Notes under the pieces: model-generated
The model's input: only the letters and a program-made list of their open reading frames with translations
The model's database searches: none
Told to the model about the DNA's origin: nothing
In this document: in pieces, positions 1 to 5,986 of the stretch
How the letters are laid out: each line of letters starts with the position of its first letter
How positions within the stretch are numbered: position 1 is the first letter of the stretch
Origin: JAGMDK01 sp023128695
GTDB lineage: Bacteria > Planctomycetota > Phycisphaerae > UBA1845 > Fen-1342
Length of the DNA: 12,424 nucleotides
Assembly: GCA_030628805.1 (NCBI GenBank)
Contig: DAOVQG010000121.1
Coordinates: forward strand, 1-12,424
Direction: 5' to 3'
Made by a program: the position numbers and the translations under genes

Positions 1-9
1 CATAGCAAC

Positions 10-714
10 GTGCCTCTGATGCGACGGCAATACATCGATGGGTGGCACGGCCGTGTCGGCCGTGAATACCTGCGGCAATACATCGATGGGTGGCACGGCC
101 GTGTCGGCCGTGAATACCTGCGGCAATACATCGGTTTGGCGATGGCGATACTGCTCGCGTGCGGGCTGAGCGCCTGCGACCGCGGGAGCCGGCCTCCAGC
201 CCCGCCGCCCACGACGCAGCCCAAGGATCTGGTTGCGCTCCCGGCGGAAAAGCCGGACTACTCCTTCGCGGCCGGGTTGGCCGACGAGCATCCGGAAGTC
301 ATCGGGTTTATGCGGCACTTTCTGGAAACTTGTCTGACCGGCGACTACGCCGGCTATCGCCGACTCGTGGCCCGGCGGACCGATCCCGAGAGCCGGGCGC
401 GGTTCGAGCGGGTGCTCCATGCCCTGCGTCATTTGAAGATCGAATCGATCGAGGTAATCGCGGTGCGCGAGCTTCCGCCGCCCGTCTACTTGGTGATCGC
501 CGAGGCGGACTATGTCCTGGACGAGAGCGCGGCCCTGCGTCGGCGCGCGGGCCCGCGCCGGGTCGCGATGCTGATCTTCAAAGAGGAGGGCGAGTGGCGG
601 ACGGCCTTCGCACCGGCCGAGCTCCAACCTGTTGGCGAGGACCTTGAGCCCGCTTCCGCGCCGGCCACCACTTCCGCGCCAAGCTATCCCTGGGACGAGG
701 ACGAGGATTACTAG
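10..714 (+). CDS. Small lipoprotein-like protein of unknown function, 5' end overlapped by a tandem repeat
   Basis: The function is not recognised. The frame is open to the left window edge, so the coordinates are the longest in-window version (GTG at 10, ATG at 19). The likely protein core begins near ATG 142 or TTG 136, where a short hydrophobic run ends in a lipobox-like LSAC followed by DRG, suggesting lipid attachment and export. No start has a convincing Shine-Dalgarno sequence. From ATG 142 the signal would be only 11 residues before Cys and would lack a basic n-region; read from upstream, the repeat supplies Arg residues. After the Cys come a Pro/Thr linker (PPAPPPTTQP), a compact alpha/beta domain of about 130 residues (HPEVIGFMRHFLETCLTGDYAGYRRLV...) that could be NTF2-like (weak inference), and an acidic tail ending DEDEDY. 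The gene is real by composition; its start and role are uncertain. Confidence 0.6.
   Translation: MPLMRRQYIDGWHGRVGREYLRQYIDGWHGRVGREYLRQYIGLAMAILLACGLSACDRGSRPPAPPPTTQPKDLVALPAEKPDYSFAAGLADEHPEVIGFMRHFLETCLTGDYAGYRRLVARRTDPESRARFERVLHALRHLKIESIEVIAVRELPPPVYLVIAEADYVLDESAALRRRAGPRRVAMLIFKEEGEWRTAFAPAELQPVGEDLEPASAPATTSAPSYPWDEDEDY
25..133. repeat. 48-bp tandem repeat (two full copies plus a 13-bp partial)
   Basis: Copies start at 25, 73 and 121; the third stops after 13 bases at 133. Each full unit contains the string GATGGGTGGCACGG followed by CCGTGTCGGCCGTG, the same sequence as the left arm of the inverted-repeat element at 748-820. Within it CACGGCCG-TGT-CGGCCGTG forms an 8-bp hairpin. 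Because 48 is a multiple of three, the array stays in frame with the gene that follows and would encode a 16-residue repeat (RQYIDGWHGRVGREYL). Confidence 0.9.
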
Positions 715-747
715 TGCTCTTTGACACGTGAAATGATAGAAGAAGCG

Positions 748-820
748 GATGGGTGGCACGGCCGTGTCGGCCGTGAATAACTGCGACTTGTACACGGCTG
801 ACACAGCCGTGCCACCCATC
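748..820. repeat. 73-bp inverted-repeat (REP/BIME-like) element
   Basis: The arms 748-775 and 793-820 are 28 bp each and match as inverted repeats at 26 of 28 positions, with a 17-nt loop. Each arm contains its own smaller hairpin (CACGGCCG/CGGCCGTG type), giving a nested structure. The left arm is the same sequence as in the tandem array at 25-133. The element is flanked on both sides by AAGCG (743-747 and 821-825), which may be a 5-bp target duplication. It fills most of the gap between the two leftmost genes. Confidence 0.85.
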
Positions 821-854
821 AAGCGATGCGTGACGGAGCACCAGGCCAGAAACA

Positions 855-1658
855 ATGAGACAGCTTCCTAAATGGCTGTTGCCGATCGTCGTGAGCGGCA
901 TCTTTGCGCTTGTGGCTGCTGGGCAAACGACACAACCTGCCACCGCCCCGGCCGGGGGCTGGGAATTGTCCCCGGAAGTGCGGGCGGCGTTGGAGAAAAC
1001 CGAGGACTGCGTCTTCAACGTGGACCAACCCGGCTTCTACGCCGTGCTCGAAGCCGTCAAACGCAGCCCACGTTCGCCCGGCTTCTCACAGACGCCGATC
1101 CTGGTCGACGATTGGCGTGATCTGCTCGAACGGCCCGCTGATTTCCGCGGCCGCGTCGTCACGATCGAGGGCATCGTCGGGCGGAACAAATCGCCGTACA
1201 AACTGCTCCAGCGCCCCGAACTCGGCTGGTTTTGGCAACTCGAACTCCGGCGTGATGACCAGCCGCTGGCCTGCTCGGTTGTTCTCACGGAGGACGCCGC
1301 TGATATTCCGCTCAACGCGTCGGTCAAGGTATCCGGCTATTTCGTCATGATCCGCCAGTACTATGGCCCCTCCAATCGCGTGCAGCAGGCGGCGTTGGTG
1401 GTGGCGCCCGGCCCGACCTTGATCAGCCGCGCGGCCCCCCGCTCGGCCGGGACCGGCGGTGGGCTGGACTGGCGCTGGATGGCCGGAGCGGTGGTGTTGG
1501 GGGTAGTGATTACCTTGTTGCTGTTGTGGCGGTCGGCCGGCAGGGGGCGCCGCGATCTCCAGACCTTGCGGGCCTCACATACTGCCCCCCTGCATCTCGC
1601 CGATGATCTGGAGACGTGGGCGGCCGATGAGCAGGCAGATCTAGAGACTAGAGACTAG
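855..1658 (+). CDS. Secreted, C-terminally membrane-anchored protein of unknown function with a possible OB-fold domain
   Basis: The 267-residue protein starts MRQLPKWLLPIVVSG, a typical Sec signal peptide (basic n-region, hydrophobic core) with likely cleavage near AAG-QT at about residue 23. A short TTQPATAPAGG linker follows. Residues about 85-185 alternate strand-like stretches (FRGRVVTIEGIVG, WFWQLELRR, NASVKVSGYFVMI), consistent with an OB-like beta barrel; this is inference. Residues 209-225 (MAGAVVLGVVITLLLLW) are one transmembrane helix followed by a basic RSAGRGRRD stop-transfer stretch and a short cytoplasmic tail. The bulk should therefore lie outside the cytoplasmic membrane. The last five codons (LETRD) and the TAG stop are part of the 7-bp tandem repeat at 1641, so the present C-terminus was set by the repeat. 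The only upstream GGAG (835-838) is too far from ATG 855 to be a good ribosome site. Confidence 0.75.
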   Translation: MRQLPKWLLPIVVSGIFALVAAGQTTQPATAPAGGWELSPEVRAALEKTEDCVFNVDQPGFYAVLEAVKRSPRSPGFSQTPILVDDWRDLLERPADFRGRVVTIEGIVGRNKSPYKLLQRPELGWFWQLELRRDDQPLACSVVLTEDAADIPLNASVKVSGYFVMIRQYYGPSNRVQQAALVVAPGPTLISRAAPRSAGTGGGLDWRWMAGAVVLGVVITLLLLWRSAGRGRRDLQTLRASHTAPLHLADDLETWAADEQADLETRD

Positions 1659-1696
1659 AGACTAGAAACTAGAGACTAGAAACTGGAAACTAGACT
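1641..1696. repeat. 7-bp tandem repeat array (CTAGAGA type), eight units
   Basis: Consecutive units are CTAGAGA x3, CTAGAAA, CTAGAGA, CTAGAAA, CTGGAAA and CTAGACT. The array overlaps the last codons of the preceding gene and supplies its TAG stop (1656-1658). It contains TAG in repeated frames and would stop translation quickly in any frame. Confidence 0.9.
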
Positions 1697-1698
1697 AT

Positions 1699-1770
1699 GT
1701 CACCTTGTTACTTTGTCATTTTGTTACCTTATCGCCTTGTCACGTTCCCACGTTCCCACGTTCCCACGGC
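1699..1770. repeat. 8-bp degenerate tandem repeat array (GTYACCTT to CCCACGTT)
   Basis: Nine 8-bp units run directly on from the 7-bp array: GTCACCTT, GTTACTTT, GTCATTTT, GTTACCTT, ATCGCCTT, GTCACGTT, CCCACGTT, CCCACGTT, CCCACGGC. The period is constant while the unit drifts from T-rich to C-rich. The array ends 20 bp before the amidohydrolase start, with GGAG (1777-1780) between them. Confidence 0.8.
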
Positions 1771-1790
1771 CGATACGGAGCGGGGCCGCG

Positions 1791-2909
1791 ATGATCATTG
1801 ACATCCACTGTCACTATACCTTTACCCGCTTGCGAGCGACGGCCGCCGAGCGGTTCAGCTTCGAGCCGCTCCCGGAACCGAACGCCAACCGACGAGACGG
1901 CATCGGCCGGCCGAGCGATTATGATTCCTGCGTCTCTCCGCGGGCGATGGGACGACCGACCTGGCGGCTGGCCCGCTGGATACAGGGGTATCCGCTGGCG
2001 GGCGACGAGTTGGATCGAATACTGGCGGCGGAGTATGAGCGGCACCTACATGCCGAGGGCCCGATCGAGCGGTTCGTGCTGTTGGCTTTTGATGCGGTCT
2101 GCGACGATGCGGGCACGTGTCCCGCGCTGCCTAGCCGCCGGGGCGATTTCGGCAGCGACATTTATACGTCGAATAGTCTGATCCGGGAGGTTTGCCGTCG
2201 TTATCCCGATCGTTTTCTGTTCGGTGCCTCGGTGCACCCGTACCGGCCCGACGCGGTGGCGTGTGTGGAGGAAGTATTCGCCGCCGGGGCCTGCCTGCTG
2301 AAGTGGATTCCGTTGCATCACAACATCGCGGCGAGCGACCCGCGGACCGTCGCCGTGCTTAAGAAGTGTGCGGCCTTGGGCTTGCCGGTGCTGGTGCATT
2401 ATGGCGAGGAATTCTCGCTGACGACCCAGCGGCGGGAGCACCGCTCGCTGCGTCCCTTGCTGGAGACGTTGCGGCAATTGCGCCGCGAGGGCGGTATGCC
2501 GTGTGTGATCGTTGCACACGCGGCGACGCCGGTGACGCCGCTCGGCCATCGTGACTCACACCGGGTGCTGGTTGAGGCCTTGACGGGGGAATTCGCCGAC
2601 GCCCCACTGTATGCCGATATTTCCGCCTTAGCGACCTGGACCAAAGTGAGCTTTCTGCGCCGACTCCTGCGGCGGTCCGAGCTTCATGCAAAACTGCTGT
2701 TCGGATCGGATTTTCCGATCCCGACCGGGGTGCGGCGTTTGTGGTGGGATCTCGGCCGCGACTATCGCCGCCTGCGGGCGATTCGCTCGTGGCCGCAGCG
2801 GATCGCGGCCGTGTACCGCCGACTCGGATTTGAAGAAATCGTCTTCCACCGTGCCGCTGAACTGTTGCCCAACGTGGACTACTTTCTCAAAGCGCCGGGG
2901 AGCGCTTGA
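1791..2909 (+). CDS. Metal-dependent amidohydrolase (amidohydrolase-2 / ACMSD-like TIM barrel)
   Basis: From ATG 1791 (GGAG at 1777-1780, 10-nt spacing) the protein is 372 residues. The frame is open further upstream, but only through the 8-bp repeats, so the earlier starts are rejected. Superfamily landmarks are in order: the strand-1 metal motif DIHCH (His6, His8), a lysine in LLKWIPLHH (Lys171), VLVHYGEE (His203), VIVAHAATP (His243) and LLFGSDFP with the strand-8 Asp307. These are the usual ligands and general base of metal-dependent hydrolases or decarboxylases with a TIM-barrel fold. The product is probably cytoplasmic, as no signal peptide is seen. The substrate cannot be read from sequence; non-hydrolytic relatives (ACMSD, gamma-resorcylate decarboxylase) belong to the same family. 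metC follows after 60 bp on the same strand, so cotranscription is possible. Confidence 0.85.
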   Translation: MIIDIHCHYTFTRLRATAAERFSFEPLPEPNANRRDGIGRPSDYDSCVSPRAMGRPTWRLARWIQGYPLAGDELDRILAAEYERHLHAEGPIERFVLLAFDAVCDDAGTCPALPSRRGDFGSDIYTSNSLIREVCRRYPDRFLFGASVHPYRPDAVACVEEVFAAGACLLKWIPLHHNIAASDPRTVAVLKKCAALGLPVLVHYGEEFSLTTQRREHRSLRPLLETLRQLRREGGMPCVIVAHAATPVTPLGHRDSHRVLVEALTGEFADAPLYADISALATWTKVSFLRRLLRRSELHAKLLFGSDFPIPTGVRRLWWDLGRDYRRLRAIRSWPQRIAAVYRRLGFEEIVFHRAAELLPNVDYFLKAPGSA

Positions 2910-2969
2910 CCGCGAGCCACAAAACGAGGAGTCTGTGCGGCAGGTTGAACTGGGTAGCGAGGTAAAACC

Positions 2970-4151
2970 GTGAACACGCACAATCCGCTGAGCGATCCGT
3001 TGGCCGAAGGCGGCTTCGAGACGCTGTGCGCCCACTACGGCGAACACCGTCTGGCGCACGGCGGCGCGGCCGCCCCGCCCCTTTATCAATCGTCCACGTT
3101 CGTCTATCCAGACGCGGAGGCGTACGAACGCCGGCTGCTGCCCCAGAGCCCCTACTACGAATACACGCGCCAAAGCAACCCCACCACGGCGATGTTGGAG
3201 GCCAAACTGGCGCAGCTTGAACGCGGGAACTGGGCCCGCTGCTTCGGGTCGGGCATGGGGGCCATCACCTGCGCGGTGAACGCCTGCATCGGGGCCGGGG
3301 CGCACATCGTCGCGGTGGCCAACTGCTACCTGCCCACCCACGAATTCCTCCAGCAATACCTGGACCGCTTCGGCGTCAAAGTCACGTTCGTCCAAGGTGT
3401 CAAGCCGGCGGACTTCATCGCCGCGCTGCGGGACGAGACCCGCGTGATCTACCTCGAAAGCCCGACCTGGGGCCGCTTCGAGCTGATCGAGCTGGCGCCG
3501 ATTGTGGAGGCCGCCCGCCAACGCGGCATCACCACCATCTTCGACAACTCCTGGGCCACCCCCTATTTCCAAAAGCCGCTCGATTTGGGCTGCGACCTCG
3601 TCGTGCACAGCGCTACCAAATACATCGGCGGGCACAGCGATGCCCTGGGCGGGGTCGTGATCGGGCGCGGAGACGAGCTGCGCGACACGGTGTTGCGCGA
3701 GGCCGAATTGCTCGGGGCGGTGCTCGACCCGTTCGCGGCCTGGCTGATGTTGCGCAGCCTGCGCACCTTGGCGGTCCGCCTGGAACAGCATCAGCGCGGC
3801 GGGCTGGCCGTCGCGCGGATGCTGGCCGAACATCCGAAGGTGCGTGAGGTGTTCCATCCCGGGCTGGAGTCGCATCCCCAGCACGAGGTCGCCCGGCGGC
3901 AACTCAGCGGCTATCCGGGCGTGTTCAACTTCGCGCTCGAAGACCAGACCCGCGCCGCGACCAACCGCTTCATCAACCGGCTGCGGCTCTTCAGCATCGG
4001 TTGCAGTTGGGGCGGACACGAGAGCCTCGCCCTCGGCGGCACGCTCTTCGACCGCAATGCGACCACGCCCCTCTGGCTGATCCGCCTGCACGTGGGGCTG
4101 GAAACGGTCACGGACCTGGTCCACGACGTGCGCCAGGCGCTGGAGGATTGA
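2970..4151 (+). CDS. metC: PLP-dependent cystathionine beta-lyase type enzyme
   Basis: A 393-residue Cys/Met-metabolism PLP enzyme. It starts at GTG 2970, with GAGG 8 nt upstream. Visible motifs are YTRQSNPT (65-72; Tyr and Arg contact the cofactor phosphate from the neighbouring subunit), GSGMGAI (phosphate-binding loop), FDNSWATP with Asp192 pairing with the pyridine nitrogen, SATKYIGGHSD with Schiff-base Lys217, and RLHVGLE with Arg372 binding the substrate carboxylate. The C-terminal SWGGHESL resembles the SWGGYESL of MetC rather than the SLGG-type loop of gamma-synthases, favouring cystathionine beta-lyase, which makes homocysteine, pyruvate and ammonia. Closely related activities (gamma-synthase, gamma-lyase, O-acylhomoserine sulfhydrylase) cannot be excluded. 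The length is normal for the family. The stop lies 6 bp before purB, so the two are almost certainly cotranscribed. Confidence 0.85.
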   Translation: MNTHNPLSDPLAEGGFETLCAHYGEHRLAHGGAAAPPLYQSSTFVYPDAEAYERRLLPQSPYYEYTRQSNPTTAMLEAKLAQLERGNWARCFGSGMGAITCAVNACIGAGAHIVAVANCYLPTHEFLQQYLDRFGVKVTFVQGVKPADFIAALRDETRVIYLESPTWGRFELIELAPIVEAARQRGITTIFDNSWATPYFQKPLDLGCDLVVHSATKYIGGHSDALGGVVIGRGDELRDTVLREAELLGAVLDPFAAWLMLRSLRTLAVRLEQHQRGGLAVARMLAEHPKVREVFHPGLESHPQHEVARRQLSGYPGVFNFALEDQTRAATNRFINRLRLFSIGCSWGGHESLALGGTLFDRNATTPLWLIRLHVGLETVTDLVHDVRQALED

Positions 4152-4157
4152 GGCCTC

Positions 4158-5645
4158 ATGTCCTCTTCCAGCCGAAAGCCCCGGCCGGCCACTTACCATC
4201 AGCACACCCGCCGCAAAAGCAAGGCCCACGACAGCTACGAACACCCGCTCGCGACGCGGTATGCCTCGCAGGAAATGCTGCGCGTCTGGAGTACGCAGAA
4301 CCGCTACTCCACCTGGCGGCGGATCTGGGTCGCACTGGCCGAGGCGCAACACGAACTCGGCCTGCCGATCACCAAGACGCAGATTCGTGCCCTGAAACGC
4401 GTGGCGGATGACATCGACTTCGACGCCGTCGCCGGGTATGAGCACCAGACCCGGCACGACGTGATGGCGCACATTCACGCCTTTGGCGACGCCGCCCCCG
4501 CGGCCCGCGGGATCATCCACCTCAGCGCAACCAGCATGGACGTGGTGGACAACGCCGACCTGATCCTGATGCGGGCCGGGCTCACCGTGCTGGTGCGGCG
4601 GCTGGTCGGCGTGGTCGCGGTGCTGGCGAAGTTTTGCGAGAAGTACGCCGACCTGCCCACGCTCGGTTTCACGCATCTCCAGCCGGCCCAACTCACCACG
4701 GTGGGCAAGCGCGGCTGCCTTTGGCTGGCGGACCTGGTCGCCGACCTCGAACGCTTCGAGGCGCTGCGGGGCGGCTTGAAGTGTCGCGGCCTCCGCGGCG
4801 CGACCGGCACGCAGGCCTCCTTCCTGAAGCTGCTCGGCAGTGCGGCCAAGGTCCGCCGCCTGGAGAAGGCTTTCGCCAAGAAGCTCGGGTTTGAGGCGTG
4901 TTACCCGGTTTGTGGACAAACGTATTCACGCAAGGTTGACCTTGAGGTGGTGACCGCCCTGGCCTCCTTCGCCGCTTCCACACAGAAGATCTGCAACGAC
5001 ATCCGTCTGCTCGCGCTGCTGAAGGAAATCGAGGAGCCGTTCGAGAAAACGCAGGTCGGCAGCTCGGCGATGCCCTACAAGCGCAACCCCATGCGCTGCG
5101 AGCGGGCCACGGGCCTGGCCCGCTATCTGATCAGCCTGGCCACCTCGCCGCCGATGACGCTGGGGGCCCAGATGCTCGAGCGCACGCTGGACGATTCGAG
5201 CAACAAGCGGCTGGTGATCCCGGAGGTCTTCCTGACCGCCGACGCGCTCGTGGTCTTGCTGCACAACATTCTAGACGGGCTGGTCGTCTATCCGGCCATG
5301 ATCGCGGCGCGGGTTGAGGCCGAGTTGCCGTTCATCGCCACGGAAGACATCCTGCTGGCGGCGGCAGCGCGAGGCGGCGACCGCCAGGAGTTGCACGAGC
5401 GCCTCCGCCGGCACGCCCAGGAGGCGGGAACTCAAGTCAAGCGCTCCGGCCGGCCCAATGATCTGGTTGAGCGTCTCCAGGCCGACCCCGCCTTCGCCAG
5501 GGTCAACTGGTCGCGGATGCTTGACGCGAAGCGCCACGTCGGTCTCGCCCCGCGGCAGACGCGTGAGTACTTGCAAGCGCACGTGTATCCCCGCTTACGG
5601 CGGCTCAACGTCCGCGGGACGCGGCCGGCACGCGTGGAAATCTAG
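4158..5645 (+). CDS. purB: Adenylosuccinate lyase, eukaryotic (human ADSL-like) type
   Basis: A 495-residue fumarase/aspartase-superfamily lyase that catalyses two purine-pathway steps: SAICAR to AICAR, and adenylosuccinate to AMP, each releasing fumarate. Landmarks are RHDVMAHIHAFG (about 99-110), the substrate-loop string HLSATS (121-126), TLGFTHLQPAQLTTVGK with catalytic His173, TGTQASFL, and the flexible signature loop GSSAMPYKRNPMRCERA with catalytic Ser302/Ser303. From memory, these blocks and their order follow human ADSL closely, unlike the shorter E. coli or B. subtilis PurB. The N-terminal 25-30 residues are basic and serine-rich and may be dispensable; a later start cannot be excluded. 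ATG 4158 has GGAG about 13 nt upstream inside the metC end. The protein is cytoplasmic and normally a homotetramer. Confidence 0.93.
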   Translation: MSSSSRKPRPATYHQHTRRKSKAHDSYEHPLATRYASQEMLRVWSTQNRYSTWRRIWVALAEAQHELGLPITKTQIRALKRVADDIDFDAVAGYEHQTRHDVMAHIHAFGDAAPAARGIIHLSATSMDVVDNADLILMRAGLTVLVRRLVGVVAVLAKFCEKYADLPTLGFTHLQPAQLTTVGKRGCLWLADLVADLERFEALRGGLKCRGLRGATGTQASFLKLLGSAAKVRRLEKAFAKKLGFEACYPVCGQTYSRKVDLEVVTALASFAASTQKICNDIRLLALLKEIEEPFEKTQVGSSAMPYKRNPMRCERATGLARYLISLATSPPMTLGAQMLERTLDDSSNKRLVIPEVFLTADALVVLLHNILDGLVVYPAMIAARVEAELPFIATEDILLAAAARGGDRQELHERLRRHAQEAGTQVKRSGRPNDLVERLQADPAFARVNWSRMLDAKRHVGLAPRQTREYLQAHVYPRLRRLNVRGTRPARVEI

Positions 5646-5657
5646 GCTCTGTCCAAA

Positions 5658-5714
5658 TGTAGCGGCCGGGCTCCGTACCGGCCGAAGTGTAGCGTCCGGC
5701 GCCCCTGCCGGACG
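5658..5714. repeat. Two direct-repeat hairpins of the TGTAGCGKCCGG type
   Basis: TGTAG is followed by CGGCCGG (5663-5669), an 8-nt loop and CCGGCCG (5678-5684). Thirty bases later TGTAG is followed by CGTCCGG (5693-5699), a loop and CCGGACG (5708-5714). Stems are 7 bp and perfect, and the second differs from the first by compensated changes (GGCC to GTCC/GGAC), so the structure is kept while the sequence varies. A third copy in inverse orientation lies at 12266-12292. The pair starts 13 bp after the purB stop and could act as a terminator or transcript-end stabiliser, but there is no T-tract. Confidence 0.75.
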
Positions 5715-5757
5715 TCCCACGGCAGAGGTCTCCTGTTCCAACCATGGAATGTACTAC

Positions 5758-5784
5758 CACGAAGAACACGAAGAGCACGAAGAC
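5758..5784. repeat. 9-bp tandem repeat (CACGAAGAN x3)
   Basis: CACGAAGAA, CACGAAGAG and CACGAAGAC follow one another directly. No function is evident. Confidence 0.8.
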
Positions 5785-5795
5785 GTCGTGGTGGT

Positions 5796-5869
5796 GGGTG
5801 CCCCACCTCGTTCGCTTGCCCTCCGGGCCAGCAAAACGGGATGGGGCACCCCTGCCGAGGCAGGGTGCC
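5796..5869. repeat. GGGTGCCCCA inverted repeat with an overlapping second hairpin
   Basis: GGGTGCCCCA (5796-5805) is matched by TGGGGCACCC (5842-5851) across a 36-nt loop. The right arm can instead pair with its right neighbour: GGCACCCCTGCC (5845-5856) with GGCAGGGTGCC (5859-5869), one bulged base. The two foldings are mutually exclusive. Confidence 0.6.
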
Positions 5870-5894
5870 GCGGCTCAGCGGGAGCTTCGCCCTC

Positions 5895-5926
5895 CCATCC
5901 ATGGCGCTACCCATCCATGGCGCTAC
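5895..5926. repeat. 16-bp direct repeat, two copies
   Basis: CCATCCATGGCGCTAC occurs at 5895-5910 and again at 5911-5926, followed by the start of a degenerate third unit (CCATCAAT). It lies in non-coding DNA. Confidence 0.8.
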
Positions 5927-5947
5927 CCATCAATCGAGGCCGGGGGG

Positions 5948-5985
5948 CCCACGTTGTACAGTCTTGACATATGTCCCAACGTGGG
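5948..5985 (-). terminator. Possible stem-loop terminator of the Cache kinase gene
   Basis: CCCACGTTG (5948-5956) and CAACGTGGG (5977-5985) form a perfect 9-bp stem with a 20-nt loop directly after the kinase stop (TGA on the minus strand, 5989-5987). There is no U-run on either side, so intrinsic termination is uncertain; it may act as a 3' stability structure. Confidence 0.4.
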
Positions 5986-5986
5986 T

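Larger units (their letters stand above)
5646..5986. other. Convergent intergenic region built largely of short repeats
   Basis: This 341-bp gap lies between the ends of purB (+) and the Cache kinase (-). Apart from the repeats listed separately (5658-5714, 5758-5784, 5796-5869, 5895-5926, 5948-5985) I see no gene-like sequence. Short open frames crossing it are made of the repeats and have no ribosome site. Confidence 0.7.

Noticed and set aside
25..133. CRISPR array
   Set aside because: The 48-bp units are contiguous and identical with no variable spacers between them.
1641..1770. Iteron-type replication origin or regulator-binding array
   Set aside because: Units are 7-8 bp without spacing or a nearby replication gene, and the sequence drifts; simple tandem expansion is a better explanation.
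1713..1790. Upstream start for the amidohydrolase
   Set aside because: The added residues come from the 8-bp repeat, while ATG 1791 has GGAG at a good distance and begins directly with the family's first strand and metal motif.
2628..4919. A 763-codon open frame on the minus strand across metC and purB
   Set aside because: It lies antisense to two genes with complete catalytic motifs and has no recognisable domain. High GC content with G/C third positions makes long antisense frames common.
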